Positions 36,826 to 46,330 of a DNA stretch of 64,000 bases are shown in pieces; within the stretch, counting starts at the first letter, position 1; every line of letters begins with the position of its first letter. Below the pieces are notes generated by a model. It saw only the letters and a list, made by a program, of their open reading frames with translations. It had not been told where the DNA came from and ran no database searches. The stretch lies in the NCBI RefSeq assembly GCF_000725425.1, contig NZ_CP006019.1:434001-498000 (forward strand), read 5' to 3'. A program made the position numbers and the translations under genes. Source of the stretch: Palaeococcus pacificus DY20341 (GTDB lineage Archaea; Methanobacteriota_B; Thermococci; Thermococcales; Thermococcaceae).

Positions 36826-38016
36826 ATGGCTTCCCTTTCTCCTAAATCTATTAAATCAATAGTCGAGAAGAAGGGCAGTATCTTGCCAATTAAGGTTAGA
36901 GAAGAGCTTTATCAAAAGCTCATTAAATATCACGAGAAATACAAGCTCAAGAAGAAAGAAGTTGAGGCTATTGTGGAAGAAGCCGTTAAGGAGTATGAGA
37001 AGGCACTTATAGAGCCTGGGGAAGCTGTGGGAACTGTGGCCGCTCAGTCTATGGGTGAGCCTTCAACACAGATGACACTCAACACGTTCCACTACGCAGG
37101 TGTTGCTGAAATTAACGTTACCCTCGGTTTGCCGAGAATTATAGAGCTTGTTGATGCAAGAAAGAACCCCTCAACACCAATTATGACAGTTTATCTCGAT
37201 GAAGAGCACAGGTATGACAAGGAAAAAGCAATGGAGGTAGCGAGGAGGATAGAGGGTACCACCATTAAAAATTTGGCTCAAAGTATAACAACGGACATAC
37301 TCAACATGGAAATTATAGTGGAGCTTGAGCCGGAGCGCTTGGAAAAAGCTGGCTTAACAATGGAAGACATCCAAAAGAAGCTTAAAAGCTCATTTAAAAC
37401 TGCTGAGTTTGAAGTGAATGGCTACACACTAACTGTCAGACCTAAGAAAGCTGAGAAGCTTTCGGACTTAAGGAAGATTGCCGAAAAGGTTAAAAGTCAT
37501 CGCTTAAAAGGTCTCTCCGGTGTGGGTAAAACAATTATAAGAAAGGAAGGAGAGGAGTACGTAATCTACACTGAAGGCTCAAACTTCAAGCAGGTGCTCA
37601 AAGTTAAGGGTATTGACCCAAGCAGAACAAGAACAAACAATATCCATGAAATAGCATCAGTGTTGGGAATTGAAGCAGCGAGAAATGCCATCGTTGAGGA
37701 AATTGTAAACACGATGCAAGAGCAGGGTTTGGAAGTTGATGTAAGGCACATCATGCTCGTCGCCGATATGATGACAATTGATGGTAATGTTAAGGCCATT
37801 GGAAGGCACGGTATTGTTGGTGGAAAAGCAAGCGTGCTCGCAAGGGCTGCTTTCGAGATTACCACTCAACACTTATTTGAAGCGGCCGAAAGGGGAGAAG
37901 CAGATCCCTTAAGCGGCGTAGTTGAAAATGTCCTAATAGGGCAACCTGTGCCCGTTGGAACGGGCATGGTTAAATTGACAATGAAGTTACCAATCCAACC
38001 AAAGGAAAAAGAATAG
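36826..38016 (+). CDS. rpoA2: DNA-directed RNA polymerase subunit A''
   Basis: 396 residues, the C-terminal part of the A subunit, carrying the trigger loop and clamp: [28 protein letters not shown] matches the trigger-loop region. [22 protein letters not shown] follows near the C terminus. The start ATG 36826 is 1 nt after the rpoA1 stop (TGA at 36822-36824), so the two halves are translated together. GAGGGGTGAG serves as RBS. Confidence 0.98.
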   Translation: MASLSPKSIKSIVEKKGSILPIKVREELYQKLIKYHEKYKLKKKEVEAIVEEAVKEYEKALIEPGEAVGTVAAQSMGEPSTQMTLNTFHYAGVAEINVTLGLPRIIELVDARKNPSTPIMTVYLDEEHRYDKEKAMEVARRIEGTTIKNLAQSITTDILNMEIIVELEPERLEKAGLTMEDIQKKLKSSFKTAEFEVNGYTLTVRPKKAEKLSDLRKIAEKVKSHRLKGLSGVGKTIIRKEGEEYVIYTEGSNFKQVLKVKGIDPSRTRTNNIHEIASVLGIEAARNAIVEEIVNTMQEQGLEVDVRHIMLVADMMTIDGNVKAIGRHGIVGGKASVLARAAFEITTQHLFEAAERGEADPLSGVVENVLIGQPVPVGTGMVKLTMKLPIQPKEKE

Positions 38017-38033
38017 AGGAGGAGGTGTAGTTA

Positions 38034-38339
38034 ATGGATTTAGCTTACGAGCTTAGGAAGGCTTTGGAGACGGGCAAAGTTGTCATCGGTTCAAACAAAA
38101 CACTAAACTTGGCTAAGACTGGAGGAGCTAAGCTCATTATCGTTGCCAGAAATGCTCCGAAGGAGCTCAAGGAGGATTTGGCCTACTACGCCAAGCTCAG
38201 CAGCATTCCAGTCTATGAGTTTGAAGGGACGAGTGTGGAGCTTGGAACCACTTTGGGTAAGCCCTTTGTGGTTGCATCACTAGCTATAGTGGAGCCAGGA
38301 GAGAGCAACATTTTAGCCCTTGCCGGGGGTAAGGAGTAA
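38034..38339 (+). CDS. rpl30e: Ribosomal protein L30e
   Basis: 101 residues of the L7Ae/L30e family: [19 protein letters not shown], then [23 protein letters not shown]. It binds RNA in the large subunit. The strong GAGGAGGTG RBS lies about 8 nt upstream. The stop TAA shares one base with the NusA ATG, giving coupled translation. It is part of the rpo-ribosomal operon. Confidence 0.95.
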   Translation: MDLAYELRKALETGKVVIGSNKTLNLAKTGGAKLIIVARNAPKELKEDLAYYAKLSSIPVYEFEGTSVELGTTLGKPFVVASLAIVEPGESNILALAGGKE

Positions 38340-38776
38340 TGCCACTAAAGCTAAACACAGAGCAAATAAGGTACATAGCACTCTTTGAGAGCATGACAGG
38401 AGCTACAGCTCTAGACTGCATTATTGATCAAAATAAGAACAGACTCATCTACGTCATAAAAAAGGGTGAGATGGGTTTGGCCCTCGGAAAGAGGGGAGCA
38501 AACGTTAAGAAAATCCAGAACATGCTTGGAAAGGGCATTGATCTCATTGAGTTCTCAGAGAATCCCGAAGAGTTCCTTAGAAACATTTATAGGATAGTGG
38601 GCGTAAAGGTTAAAAAAGTCCACATCACGGAAAAGAGAGATGGGAAAAAGGTTGCCCTCCTCGATGTTAACCAGAGGGAAAAACCAAAAGCAATCGGAAG
38701 AGGGGGTCAAACCATAAACTTAGTTAGAGACTTAATGGAGAGACACCACGGTATTGAAGATGTGGTAATAATTTGA
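38339..38776 (+). CDS. nusA: Archaeal NusA-like transcription protein
   Basis: 145 residues, only the two KH domains of NusA, the usual archaeal form. KH motifs [13 protein letters not shown] and [12 protein letters not shown] carry the GxxG loops. The bacterial N-terminal and S1 domains are missing. A role in transcription termination or antitermination by RNA binding is inferred from the family. It sits between L30e and S12 with near-zero spacing. Confidence 0.93.
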   Translation: MPLKLNTEQIRYIALFESMTGATALDCIIDQNKNRLIYVIKKGEMGLALGKRGANVKKIQNMLGKGIDLIEFSENPEEFLRNIYRIVGVKVKKVHITEKRDGKKVALLDVNQREKPKAIGRGGQTINLVRDLMERHHGIEDVVII

Positions 38777-38786
38777 GGTGATGATC

Positions 38787-39230
38787 ATGGCTGGTAAGAA
38801 AGCCCCATATGGAGAATTTGCTGGAAGGAAGCTCAAGCTCAAGAGGAAAAAGTTTAGGTGGAGCGATATAACATACAAGAGAAGGGTCTTGAACCTTAAG
38901 GTCAAGAGCGACCCACTTGAAGGTTCACCACAAGCCAAGGGTATCGTTTTAGAGAAGATTGCCGTTGAAGCTAAGCAGCCAAACTCAGGAATGAGAAAAG
39001 CCGTCAGAGTGCAGCTCATCAAGAACGGTAAGGTTATTACAGCATTCACACCGGGAGACGGTGCTATCAACCACATAGACGAGCACGACGAAGTTATCAT
39101 CGAGGGAATTGGTGGTGCCAAGGGAGGTCCAGTCGGTGATATCCCAGGAATTAGGTACAAGGTCGTTAAGGTTAATAGGGTATCACTAAAGGAGCTTGTT
39201 AAGGGTAGAAAGGAGAAGCCAAGAAGGTGA
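38787..39230 (+). CDS. rps12: Ribosomal protein S12
   Basis: 147 residues. The universal [19 protein letters not shown] motif, which lines the decoding site, is intact, and the C-terminal [22 protein letters not shown] fits the archaeal S23e/S12 family. ATG 38787 has GAGGTGATGATC upstream. It begins 10 nt after nusA. Confidence 0.97.
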   Translation: MAGKKAPYGEFAGRKLKLKRKKFRWSDITYKRRVLNLKVKSDPLEGSPQAKGIVLEKIAVEAKQPNSGMRKAVRVQLIKNGKVITAFTPGDGAINHIDEHDEVIIEGIGGAKGGPVGDIPGIRYKVVKVNRVSLKELVKGRKEKPRR

Positions 39231-39234
39231 TAGC

Positions 39235-39885
39235 ATGAACATGGAGAGCATCGAAAGGAGATTTTACCAACCAAAGGAAATTAAGGTCTTTGGAAGATGG
39301 AGCGTTGAAGACGTCGAAGTTAGCGATCCCTCCTTAAAGCCCTACATTACTTTAAAGCCAGTTCTCTTGCCACACTCACACGGCAGGCACGCTAAGAAGG
39401 CCTTTGGAAAGGCTAACGTTCACATCGTCGAGCGCTTGATTAACAAGCTCATGAGGAGCGGTGCTTCAAGCCACAAGGTTGGCGGTCACTTCATGAGAAG
39501 AGAGCACAGATCAGTAATGAGCAAAAAGATTAAGGTTTATGCGGTTGTTAAAGAGGCTTTTGAAATAATTGAGAAGAGGACAAAGCAAAACCCAGTCCAA
39601 ATCCTTGTTAGGGCTATTGAGAACGCCGCCCCAAGGGAAGACACTACAACAATCGCATTTGGTGGTATCAGGTACCATATGGCCGTTGATGTCTCCCCAA
39701 TGAGGAGACTTGACATAGCTTTAAAGAACATTGCTCTTGGAGCAAGCGCTAAGTGTTATAGAACCAAGGTCAGCTTTGCAGAGGCTTTGGCCGAGGAATT
39801 AATCGCTGCTGCAAACAGGGACACAAAGAGCTTTGCATACAGCAAGAAGGAAGAAATCGAGAGGATTGCTCAGTCCTCAAGGTGA
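39235..39885 (+). CDS. rps7: Ribosomal protein S7
   Basis: 216 residues. The small-subunit assembly protein S7: [39 protein letters not shown] is the family core; the motif YQVPVDV-like [17 protein letters not shown] follows. ATG 39235 has AAGGTGAT 4-5 nt upstream; ATG 39241 is a possible alternative. It is the last gene of the rpo operon; a 258-nt gap with a new promoter precedes EF-2. Confidence 0.97.
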   Translation: MNMESIERRFYQPKEIKVFGRWSVEDVEVSDPSLKPYITLKPVLLPHSHGRHAKKAFGKANVHIVERLINKLMRSGASSHKVGGHFMRREHRSVMSKKIKVYAVVKEAFEIIEKRTKQNPVQILVRAIENAAPREDTTTIAFGGIRYHMAVDVSPMRRLDIALKNIALGASAKCYRTKVSFAEALAEELIAAANRDTKSFAYSKKEEIERIAQSSR

Positions 39886-40010
39886 GGGCTGTCTGTGCTT
39901 TTCTCTCCTTTGTTCTTAATATTACATTACATGCCATAATACTCTTTTATATCCCTCTCATATTAGGCTACCAGTTTTACCGTAAACTCTTAGTCATTCC
40001 AGCGGGGGTA

Positions 40011-40039
40011 ATTCTTATGAGAATCATTCTTAGGAGAAT
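40011..40039. repeat. Tandem palindromes upstream of the EF-2 promoter
   Basis: ATTCT-TATG-AGAAT (40011-40024) and ATTCT-TAGG-AGAAT (40026-40039) are two near-identical palindromes in tandem, separated by one C. The centre can also be read as a 7-1-7 palindrome TGAGAAT-C-ATTCTTA. They lie about 40 nt upstream of the EF-2 TATA box and may bind a dimeric regulator twice. Confidence 0.45.
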
Positions 40040-40076
40040 CTTTCTCTCTTTTCCTACCCGTTTCTTTTAGGGAAAG

Positions 40077-40086
40077 ATTTATAACT
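40077..40086 (+). promoter_or_regulatory. TATA box of EF-2 gene
   Basis: GATTTATAAC, with GGAAA just upstream as BRE, lies about 60 nt before the EF-2 ATG. It separates EF-2 expression from the rpo-ribosomal operon. Confidence 0.6.
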
Positions 40087-40143
40087 CAACTTTTAGAGTG
40101 AAAGATGACAAGCTCACGAGAGTATAATTTGAGGTGATTGATA

Positions 40144-42342
40144 ATGGGAAAGAGGGAAGAGATGATTAAGCAAATTAAAGAACTGATGGTTCAGCCCGAG
40201 AGAATTAGAAACATGGGTATTGCCGCTCACATTGACCACGGTAAGACTACGTTGAGCGACAACCTGTTGGCTGGAGCGGGAATGATTAGTGAGGAGCTTG
40301 CTGGTAAGCAGCTCGTTCTTGATTTCGACGAGCAAGAGCAAGCAAGAGGTATTACAATCAACTCAGCCAACGTTTCAATGATTCACGAATACGAAGGCCA
40401 AACCTACCTAATTAACCTCATCGACACTCCAGGTCACGTTGACTTCGGTGGTGACGTTACAAGGGCAATGAGAGCTATTGATGGAGCAATCATTGTCGTT
40501 GACGCTGTTGAAGGTGTCATGCCACAAACTGAAACAGTCCTTAGGCAAGCTTTGAGAGAGTATGTTAAGCCAGTACTCTTCATCAACAAGGTTGATAGGC
40601 TTATCAAAGAGCTTAAGCTCAACCCACAACAAATGCAAGAGCGCTTCGTTAAGGTCATCAAGGATGTTAACAGGCTCATCAGGAGGTATGCTCCTGAGGA
40701 GTTCAAGGACAAGTGGCTTGTTAACGTTAACGACGGTAGCGTTGCCTTTGGTAGTGCTTACTACAACTGGGCTTTGAGTGTCCCATTCATGAAGAAGACA
40801 GGCGTTTCCTTCAAGGACATTATAGACCTAACAAACGCTGGCGACCTTAAGACACTTAGAAAGAAAGCTCCACTTCACATAGTTGTATTGGATATGGTTG
40901 TTAAGCACCTACCAAACCCAGCACAAGCTCAAAAGTACAGAATTCCACACCTCTGGAGAGGAGATGTGAACTCACCAATAGGACAGGCCATGGTTAACCT
41001 TGATCCAAAAGGAAAGATGACCATGGTTGTTACTAAGATCATCATAGACAAGCACGCTGGTGAAGTTGCAACAGGTAGAGTCTGGAGTGGAACATTGAAG
41101 ACAGGACAAGAGGTTCACCTCATCACAGCTAAGAGAAAAGCTAGAATCCAACAAGTCGGTATCTATATGGGTCCCGAGAGAGTTAACATGGAGGCCATTC
41201 CAGCTGGTAATATCGTTGCAGTTACTGGTTTGAGAGATGCTATGGCCGGTGAGACTGTTAGTGAGGAGCTAATTGAGCCATTCGAAGCTCTCCACTACAC
41301 AAGCGAGCCAGTCGTTACCGTTGCCATTGAGGCTAAGAACGTTAAGGACTTGCCAAAGGTTATCGAAGCTTTGAGGCAGCTCGCTAAGGAAGACCCAACA
41401 CTCCACGTTAAGATTGACGAGGAGACCGGACAACACCTCCTCAGCGGTATGGGTGAGCTTCACCTTGAAGTTAAGCTCGTCAAGCTCAAGGAAGACTGGG
41501 GAATTGATGTTGAGGTCTCAGAGCCAATCGTTGTTTACAGAGAGAGCATAACCAAGACAAGCCCAATAGTTGAGGGTAAATCACCAAACAAGCACAACAG
41601 GTTCTACATCGTAGTGGAGCCATTGCCAGACAGCATATACCAAGCTATTAAAGAGGGCGAACTCCCAGAAGGCAGGCCAAAGAATCCAAAGGAAGTTGCC
41701 AAGAAGCTTGCAGAGCTTGGAATGGACTACGAAATGGCTAAAGGTATCGTCGATATCTACCAAGGCAACATGTTCCTAGACAACACCAAGGGTATCCAGT
41801 ACTTGAACGAAGTTATGGATCTCTTGGTTGACGGTTTCCACCAAGCTATGGATGAGGGACCACTTGCTAAAGAGCCTGTCATGAAGGTCTTAGTTAGACT
41901 AGTCGATGCTAAGATACACGAGGACAACGTCCACAGAGGTCCAGCACAAGTCTATCCGGCAATTAGAACCGCTATCCACTGTGCAATGATGAAGGCAAAA
42001 CCAGTCCTCTATGAGCCATACCAAAAGGTTATTATCAACGTTCCATACGAGTACATGGGTTCAGTTAGCAGAGAGATGAACCAAAGAAGAGGACAGCTCA
42101 TTGACATGAAGCAAGAAGGAGAAGTAATGACCATCATCTCAAAGGCTCCAGTTGCAGAGATGTTCGGATTTGCTGGAGCCCTTAGAGGTGCTACAAGTGG
42201 TAAGGCTCTATGGAGCACAGAGCACGCTGGTTTCGAGAGAGTTCCACAAGAACTTGCTATAAACATAATAAGACAAATAAGACAAAGGAAAGGCCTTGAT
42301 CCAAACCCACCAAAGGAGCAAGATGTCTGTCCAGCTCAATGA
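40144..42342 (+). CDS. fusA: Translation elongation factor 2
   Basis: 732 residues, the GTPase driving translocation. G1 AHIDHGKTT near residue 26, G3 [10 protein letters not shown]4 NKVD. In the C-terminal region [20 protein letters not shown] carries the expected diphthamide histidine. ATG 40144 is preceded by GAGGTGATTGAT. Length is normal with no intein. A short hairpin spans its stop codon. Confidence 0.98.
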   Translation: MGKREEMIKQIKELMVQPERIRNMGIAAHIDHGKTTLSDNLLAGAGMISEELAGKQLVLDFDEQEQARGITINSANVSMIHEYEGQTYLINLIDTPGHVDFGGDVTRAMRAIDGAIIVVDAVEGVMPQTETVLRQALREYVKPVLFINKVDRLIKELKLNPQQMQERFVKVIKDVNRLIRRYAPEEFKDKWLVNVNDGSVAFGSAYYNWALSVPFMKKTGVSFKDIIDLTNAGDLKTLRKKAPLHIVVLDMVVKHLPNPAQAQKYRIPHLWRGDVNSPIGQAMVNLDPKGKMTMVVTKIIIDKHAGEVATGRVWSGTLKTGQEVHLITAKRKARIQQVGIYMGPERVNMEAIPAGNIVAVTGLRDAMAGETVSEELIEPFEALHYTSEPVVTVAIEAKNVKDLPKVIEALRQLAKEDPTLHVKIDEETGQHLLSGMGELHLEVKLVKLKEDWGIDVEVSEPIVVYRESITKTSPIVEGKSPNKHNRFYIVVEPLPDSIYQAIKEGELPEGRPKNPKEVAKKLAELGMDYEMAKGIVDIYQGNMFLDNTKGIQYLNEVMDLLVDGFHQAMDEGPLAKEPVMKVLVRLVDAKIHEDNVHRGPAQVYPAIRTAIHCAMMKAKPVLYEPYQKVIINVPYEYMGSVSREMNQRRGQLIDMKQEGEVMTIISKAPVAEMFGFAGALRGATSGKALWSTEHAGFERVPQELAINIIRQIRQRKGLDPNPPKEQDVCPAQ

Positions 42343-42351
42343 GCTCTTTTC
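42333..42351 (+). terminator. Hairpin over the EF-2 stop codon
   Basis: AGCTC-AAT-GAGCT (42333-42345) with CTTTTCT after it. The TGA stop falls at the loop and 3' arm. It is short, but the T-rich tail and position fit a terminator. Confidence 0.4.
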
Positions 42352-43106
42352 TAAATTCTTTCTATTTTAATCTTGGATTTTTCTATCCCGTACTTGTAAG
42401 TTTTGGGCTCAAAATCGGGTAGAGGCGATTTTATAACGTGCATTGTTTCATCCAAACCTGATTCAGTGATTTTAGTGGAGAACTCAATTACATATTCGCT
42501 CATCTCAGTAAGCCAGGCTATGAACTTCTCTGAAACCCTATCCATGTTGACGTTAGTTATGTTAATCGGGAGCTTTCTCTCAGGGGATTTTTCTAATATT
42601 GCAAGCTCTTTTTTGGCTAAATTGCTCCTCAAAATTCTAATTATCGTCTCTTCCCCTATCTCAAATGCCATGCCGTCAACTGTAAAGTTCAATCCAATTG
42701 GTCGTCTGTTTTTGATTCTTTCCTTCATGATCTTTGAATAAACCTGCACGAACTTTGGCATGTATGTGTGAGCGTCGAAATTTTCAACCACGTAGACGAA
42801 GTTGTAGGGATAGGATATGCCGTAGCGAGAGCCAAAAAAGTCAATGATTGCCAAATTGTTTTTCTGACCTTCTCTGATCATCTCTATTCCTGCCATATCC
42901 ATCCTTATTCCCAGCCTATTAACCGGTAAGTTATAGTTCATCAAAAGGCCAAAATCCCCCTGTCTTATCCTGTTCTTTAGTATTTCAAAGCCTAAAAGCC
43001 ATCCCCACGAGTAAGAGTCGTAGATCAGCAGCAGGATTCCATCTTCAATTATTCCTCCTCCAAGTGCTTTATCCAACTCCTTTATCCCAGTGCTTAGAAC
43101 TTTCAC
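42351..43106 (-). CDS. KaiC/RecA-like ATPase homologue with degraded P-loop
   Basis: 251 residues. It starts STGIKELDKALGGGIIEDG like KaiC-family ATPases, where Walker A (GxxxxGKT) should follow; here the segment reads LLLIYDSYSWGWLLGFEIL, with no Gly-Lys-Thr/Ser. Downstream ISYPYNFVYVVENFDAHTY and the C-terminal EFSTKITESGLDETMHVIKSP keep the fold order. It probably does not bind ATP normally. GTG 43106 is preceded by GGAGGTACC. A separate minus-strand unit between EF-2 and EF-1A. Confidence 0.72.
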   Translation of the reverse strand: MKVLSTGIKELDKALGGGIIEDGILLLIYDSYSWGWLLGFEILKNRIRQGDFGLLMNYNLPVNRLGIRMDMAGIEMIREGQKNNLAIIDFFGSRYGISYPYNFVYVVENFDAHTYMPKFVQVYSKIMKERIKNRRPIGLNFTVDGMAFEIGEETIIRILRSNLAKKELAILEKSPERKLPINITNVNMDRVSEKFIAWLTEMSEYVIEFSTKITESGLDETMHVIKSPLPDFEPKTYKYGIEKSKIKIERI

Positions 43107-43253
43107 GTAGGGTACCTCCCTAATGATGTTTACCGTTGTCTGGGATATTGCCTAATCTTGTATTTATTGTTTATGTAACGTAGTCTCTTAAGTTGTGTGA
43201 CCGCAACGGTTAACTTTTTAAACCTTTGTTGATATTCTCCATTGGACTCATGA

Positions 43254-43293
43254 GGCTCTCTTGAAAAAAGCGGGTTTCCCGCTCGAGAGAGCC
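43254..43293 (+). other. Two-part hairpin upstream of EF-1A
   Basis: Outer stem GGCTCTCT (43254-43261) / AGAGAGCC (43286-43293); inner stem AGCGGG (43269-43274) / CCCGCT (43278-43283) with a 3-nt loop TTT; a 7-nt bulge (TGAAAAA) on the left and CG on the right. It sits between a TATA-like ACTTTTTAAACC (about 43213-43224) and the main TATA box at 43307-43318, so it may be transcribed from the first box. Role unknown. Confidence 0.5.
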
Positions 43294-43306
43294 GAGGTTA
43301 CAGAAA

Positions 43307-43318
43307 GATTTAAAAACC
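43307..43318 (+). promoter_or_regulatory. TATA box of EF-1A gene
   Basis: AGATTTAAAAAC with an AGAA purine run upstream as BRE, about 45-55 nt before the ATG. A second TATA-like element about 95 nt further upstream suggests two promoters. Confidence 0.55.
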
Positions 43319-43364
43319 AATCCCAATCAATATGGGTTAGGCAAAAATTTGGAGGTGTGTGAAG

Positions 43365-44651
43365 ATGGCTAAGGAAAAGCCACACATTAACATTGTGTTT
43401 ATCGGACACGTAGACCACGGAAAGAGTACAACAGTCGGTAGATTGATGTTCGAGACCGGCCACATTCCAGAGCAAGTCATCAAGAAGTTCGAGGAAATGG
43501 GTGAAAAGGGTAAGTCATTCAAGTTCGCTTGGGTTATGGACAGGCTCAAGGAAGAGAGGGAGAGAGGTATTACAATTGACGTTGCCCACATGAAGTTCGA
43601 GACCCCAACCAAGTACTTCACAATCATTGATGCCCCAGGTCACAGGGACTTCGTTAAGAACATGATTACCGGTGCTTCACAAGCTGACGCAGCTATTCTC
43701 GTCGTTGCCGTTACAGACGGTGTCATGCCACAAACAAAGGAGCACGCTTTCCTTGCCAGGACACTCGGTATCGGCCAAATGATCGTTGCCGTCAACAAGA
43801 TGGATATGGTCAACTACGACGAGAAGAAGTTCAAGGCAGTTGCTGACCAAGTTACAAAGCTCTTAGCAATGCTTGGCTACAAGAACGTTCCAGTCATCCC
43901 AATTAGCGCTTGGGAAGGCGACAACGTCGCCAAGAAGAGCGAGAACATGGGCTGGTACAAAGGCCCAACACTTCTTGAGGCCCTTGACAAGCTCCAAGAG
44001 CCACCAAAGCCAATTGACAAGCCATTGAGAATCCCAATCCAGGATGTTTACTCAATTAAGGGTGTTGGTACAGTTCCAGTTGGTAGGGTAGAGACAGGTA
44101 AGTTGAAGGTCGGAGATGTCGTTATCTTCGAGCCAGCTTCAACAATCTTCCACAAGGCCATCCAAGGTGAAGTTAAGAGCATTGAGATGCACCACGAGTC
44201 AATGTCAGAGGCTGTTCCAGGTGACAACATCGGTTTCAACGTCAGAGGTGTCGGTAAGAACGACATAAAGAGAGGTGACGTTGCTGGACACCCAGACACA
44301 GCCCCAACAGTTGTCAGGCCAAAGGACACATTCAAGGCCCAAATCATCGTCCTCAACCACCCAACAGCTATTACAATCGGTTACACCCCAGTTCTCCACG
44401 CCCACACAGCTCAAGTTGCTGTCAGGTTCGAGCAACTCTTGGCCAAGCTTGACCCAAGAACTGGTAACGTCGTTGAGGAGAACCCACAATTCATCAAGAC
44501 CGGTGACTCAGCTATTGTCCTCTTGAGACCAACCAAGCCACTCGTCATCGAGCCAGTCAAAGAGATCCCACAAATGGGAAGATTCGCCATCAGAGACATG
44601 GGTCAAACAGTCGCTGCAGGTATGGTTATTTCAGTTCAAAAGGCCGAGTGA
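43365..44651 (+). CDS. tuf: Translation elongation factor 1-alpha
   Basis: 428 residues. G1 GHVDHGKST at residues 14-22, G3 [12 protein letters not shown]4 NKMD; switch region [15 protein letters not shown]. It delivers aminoacyl-tRNA to the ribosome. ATG 43365 has GGAGGTGTG upstream. A terminator hairpin spans its stop codon, yet S10 follows only 60 nt later with no clear box, so some read-through is likely. Confidence 0.98.
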   Translation: MAKEKPHINIVFIGHVDHGKSTTVGRLMFETGHIPEQVIKKFEEMGEKGKSFKFAWVMDRLKEERERGITIDVAHMKFETPTKYFTIIDAPGHRDFVKNMITGASQADAAILVVAVTDGVMPQTKEHAFLARTLGIGQMIVAVNKMDMVNYDEKKFKAVADQVTKLLAMLGYKNVPVIPISAWEGDNVAKKSENMGWYKGPTLLEALDKLQEPPKPIDKPLRIPIQDVYSIKGVGTVPVGRVETGKLKVGDVVIFEPASTIFHKAIQGEVKSIEMHHESMSEAVPGDNIGFNVRGVGKNDIKRGDVAGHPDTAPTVVRPKDTFKAQIIVLNHPTAITIGYTPVLHAHTAQVAVRFEQLLAKLDPRTGNVVEENPQFIKTGDSAIVLLRPTKPLVIEPVKEIPQMGRFAIRDMGQTVAAGMVISVQKAE

Positions 44652-44665
44652 AGGCCTTTTTTCTT
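44638..44665 (+). terminator. Stem-loop with T run spanning the EF-1A stop codon
   Basis: AAAAGGCC (44638-44645), loop GAGTGAA, GGCCTTTT (44653-44660), followed by TTCTT. An 8-bp stem plus T run of six is close to a bacterial intrinsic terminator. The TGA stop is inside the loop. Because rps10 and tRNA-Ser follow without a clear TATA, it may be a leaky attenuator. Confidence 0.55.
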
Positions 44666-44710
44666 AATTCCTCTTTAATTTAAATTCTAAATTTTCAAGA
44701 GGTGTCTAGA

Positions 44711-45019
44711 ATGCAAAAGGCGAGAATTAAGCTGGCAAGCACCAATGTAAGGTCATTGGATGATGTTTGTAACCAAGTCAAGCAGATTGCAGAGAGAACT
44801 GGAGTTAGAATGAGCGGCCCAATACCCCTGCCAACAAGAAAGATAAGAATTACAACGAGAAAAAGCCCAGACGGCGAAGGCACAGCTACCTTCGATAGGT
44901 TTGAGCTTAGGGTTCACAAGAGACTAATTGACATTGAAGCTGATGAGAGAGCTATGAGGCAAATTATGAGAATTCGCGTTCCTGAGGATGTCACTATCGA
45001 GATTGAGCTCATTTCATGA
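44711..45019 (+). CDS. rps10: Ribosomal protein S10
   Basis: 102 residues, the normal archaeal length. [41 protein letters not shown] and [19 protein letters not shown] are diagnostic. ATG 44711 has GAGGTGTC upstream. It follows tuf by 59 nt and is followed after 17 nt by tRNA-Ser, the tuf-rps10-tRNA-Ser order typical of Thermococcales. Confidence 0.97.
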   Translation: MQKARIKLASTNVRSLDDVCNQVKQIAERTGVRMSGPIPLPTRKIRITTRKSPDGEGTATFDRFELRVHKRLIDIEADERAMRQIMRIRVPEDVTIEIELIS

Positions 45020-45036
45020 TTCTCTCCCTTTTTAGC

Positions 45037-45124
45037 GCCGGGGTAGCCTAGCTCGGGAAGGCGCGGGCCTGGAGAGTCCGTGGGCGTCTAGCCCGCCAGG
45101 GTTCAAATCCCTGCCCCGGCGCCA
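45037..45124 (+). tRNA. tRNA-Ser (GGA)
   Basis: A class II tRNA of 88 nt with CCA encoded. Acceptor GCCGGGG/CCCCGGC, anticodon stem CGGGC/GTCCG (one G-U pair) with loop CTGGAGA giving GGA, long variable arm GGGC-GTCTA-GCCC, discriminator G. Only 17 nt separate it from the S10 stop and no TATA box is visible, so it is probably released from the tuf-rps10 transcript. Confidence 0.96.
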
Positions 45125-45168
45125 AAACCCCTTTAAACCTTTAATCCAAGCTTTTCTTGGTGTTGCTA

Positions 45169-45498
45169 ATGGAGGAATACTTAAGACTCATCCCAAAGAG
45201 AAACGATGAGATCCAGCTCAAAAAACTTGATGATAAATACTATCTCTTAATCCCAATGGATTCCCCATTGGACTTCTTAGCTAAGAGGCTTCATGGGGAT
45301 TACCGTAAACTCGAGCTCGATGAAATAGGAGCTTTTGTTTGGAACTTCTGTGATGGGACTATAACAATAGAGCAAATAGGCAAAAAGCTGAAGGAAAAGT
45401 TTGGAAAAGAAGCTGAACCTCTTTATGAGCGCTTAATAACGTTTATCTTGGAGCTTTATAAGAGAAACCTTGTGTCTTTAGGTGGAATTAATGAATAG
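45169..45498 (+). CDS. PqqD-family protein without other PQQ/RiPP genes
   Basis: 109 residues. LELDEIGAFVWNFCDGTITIEQIGKKLKEKFG is the core of the PqqD fold, which in RiPP pathways binds the precursor peptide. No precursor or radical SAM gene lies nearby. ATG 45169 has TTGGTGTTG upstream. It overlaps the start of the DMT transporter gene by 8 bases, so the two are coupled. The function in this setting is unknown. Confidence 0.78.
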   Translation: MEEYLRLIPKRNDEIQLKKLDDKYYLLIPMDSPLDFLAKRLHGDYRKLELDEIGAFVWNFCDGTITIEQIGKKLKEKFGKEAEPLYERLITFILELYKRNLVSLGGINE

Positions 45499-46330
45499 AG
45501 AATCTCAAGGAACATTATTTGCTTTCATTGGCATGTTCCTCTACGGTTTAGAGCCCGTAGTCATTAAATCAAACCCTTCCAACCCTCTAAGTTTTGCGGC
45601 TTTTTCCGCTTTATTTGCCTCTTTGCTCCTCTGGATTTTTGTGATATCAAATCAAAAATGGCATGATTTAAAGGATGAGCCTCACCATTTACCAAAGGCC
45701 TTTTTAATTGGACTCTTTGGGACAGCGCTTGCATACTTAGCTTACTCCTACGGTGCCCGGATGAGTACGGCCATAAACGCTTCCTTAATAACGCGCGCTG
45801 AAGTGCTGTTCTCATTTGCCTTATCTTACGTGCTATTAAGGGAGAGAATAACAAAAAATCAGCTCTTTTATTCATTTTTCATACTTTTTGGGCTGTTTCT
45901 AGTGATAACTAAAGGTCAACTCATAGTTCCTGAAAAAGGCGATATTCTCCTTCTTTTGGTGCCTCTCTTTTGGCAGATTGGTCATGTGATAGCAAAGAAC
46001 ATCCCTTATAACCCCTACTTAATCGCCACCCTTAGAAATACATTTGGAGGTATAATACTATTTCTGCTGGCCCTCCCTAGGGGCTTGGAATTCTCAAAGC
46101 TTGCCCTTGTGGAAGGAATAATCATATCCCTCGGTCAGGTGATATGGTACCTTTCCATAAAGCGCATCAACCTTTCAAAAGCAACCGCCATAATAACCCC
46201 TGCACCTGCTGTTGCAATAGCTCTCTCGCTGCTTTTGGGAGAAGAGTTTACCCCTTACCATGCCATTGGTTTTCTTTTGATAGCCCTTGGAACCCTGAAA
46301 ATAACAAAAATAAAAAGCGAGAGACGTTAA
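45491..46330 (+). CDS. DMT-family (EamA) transporter
   Basis: 279 residues with ten hydrophobic segments in two EamA repeats: the first covers about residues 9-140 ([20 protein letters not shown]), the second about 150-275 ([20 protein letters not shown]). Members export or import small metabolites; the substrate is unknown. TAGGTGGAATTA precedes ATG 45491. It overlaps the PqqD gene and converges on panB with a 4-base overlap. Confidence 0.85.
   Translation: MNRESQGTLFAFIGMFLYGLEPVVIKSNPSNPLSFAAFSALFASLLLWIFVISNQKWHDLKDEPHHLPKAFLIGLFGTALAYLAYSYGARMSTAINASLITRAEVLFSFALSYVLLRERITKNQLFYSFFILFGLFLVITKGQLIVPEKGDILLLLVPLFWQIGHVIAKNIPYNPYLIATLRNTFGGIILFLLALPRGLEFSKLALVEGIIISLGQVIWYLSIKRINLSKATAIITPAPAVAIALSLLLGEEFTPYHAIGFLLIALGTLKITKIKSERR

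Noticed and set aside
39882-40070. A 62-codon hydrophobic frame between rps7 and EF-2
   Set aside because: It starts on a GTG at the rps7 stop, has no usable ribosome binding site of its own and covers the tandem palindromes upstream of the EF-2 promoter. The hydrophobic content follows from T-rich DNA.
43254-43293. Kink-turn in the tuf upstream hairpin
   Set aside because: GA steps occur on both strands near the bulge, but the 3-nt bulge and tandem G-A pairs cannot be placed in register.
43221-43302. H/ACA guide RNA from the tuf upstream hairpin (AACCT pairing with AGGTT before ACA at 43300)
   Set aside because: The lower stem would need bases that overlap the TATA-like box, the distance from the stem to ACA is only 6 nt and no proper pseudouridylation pocket forms.
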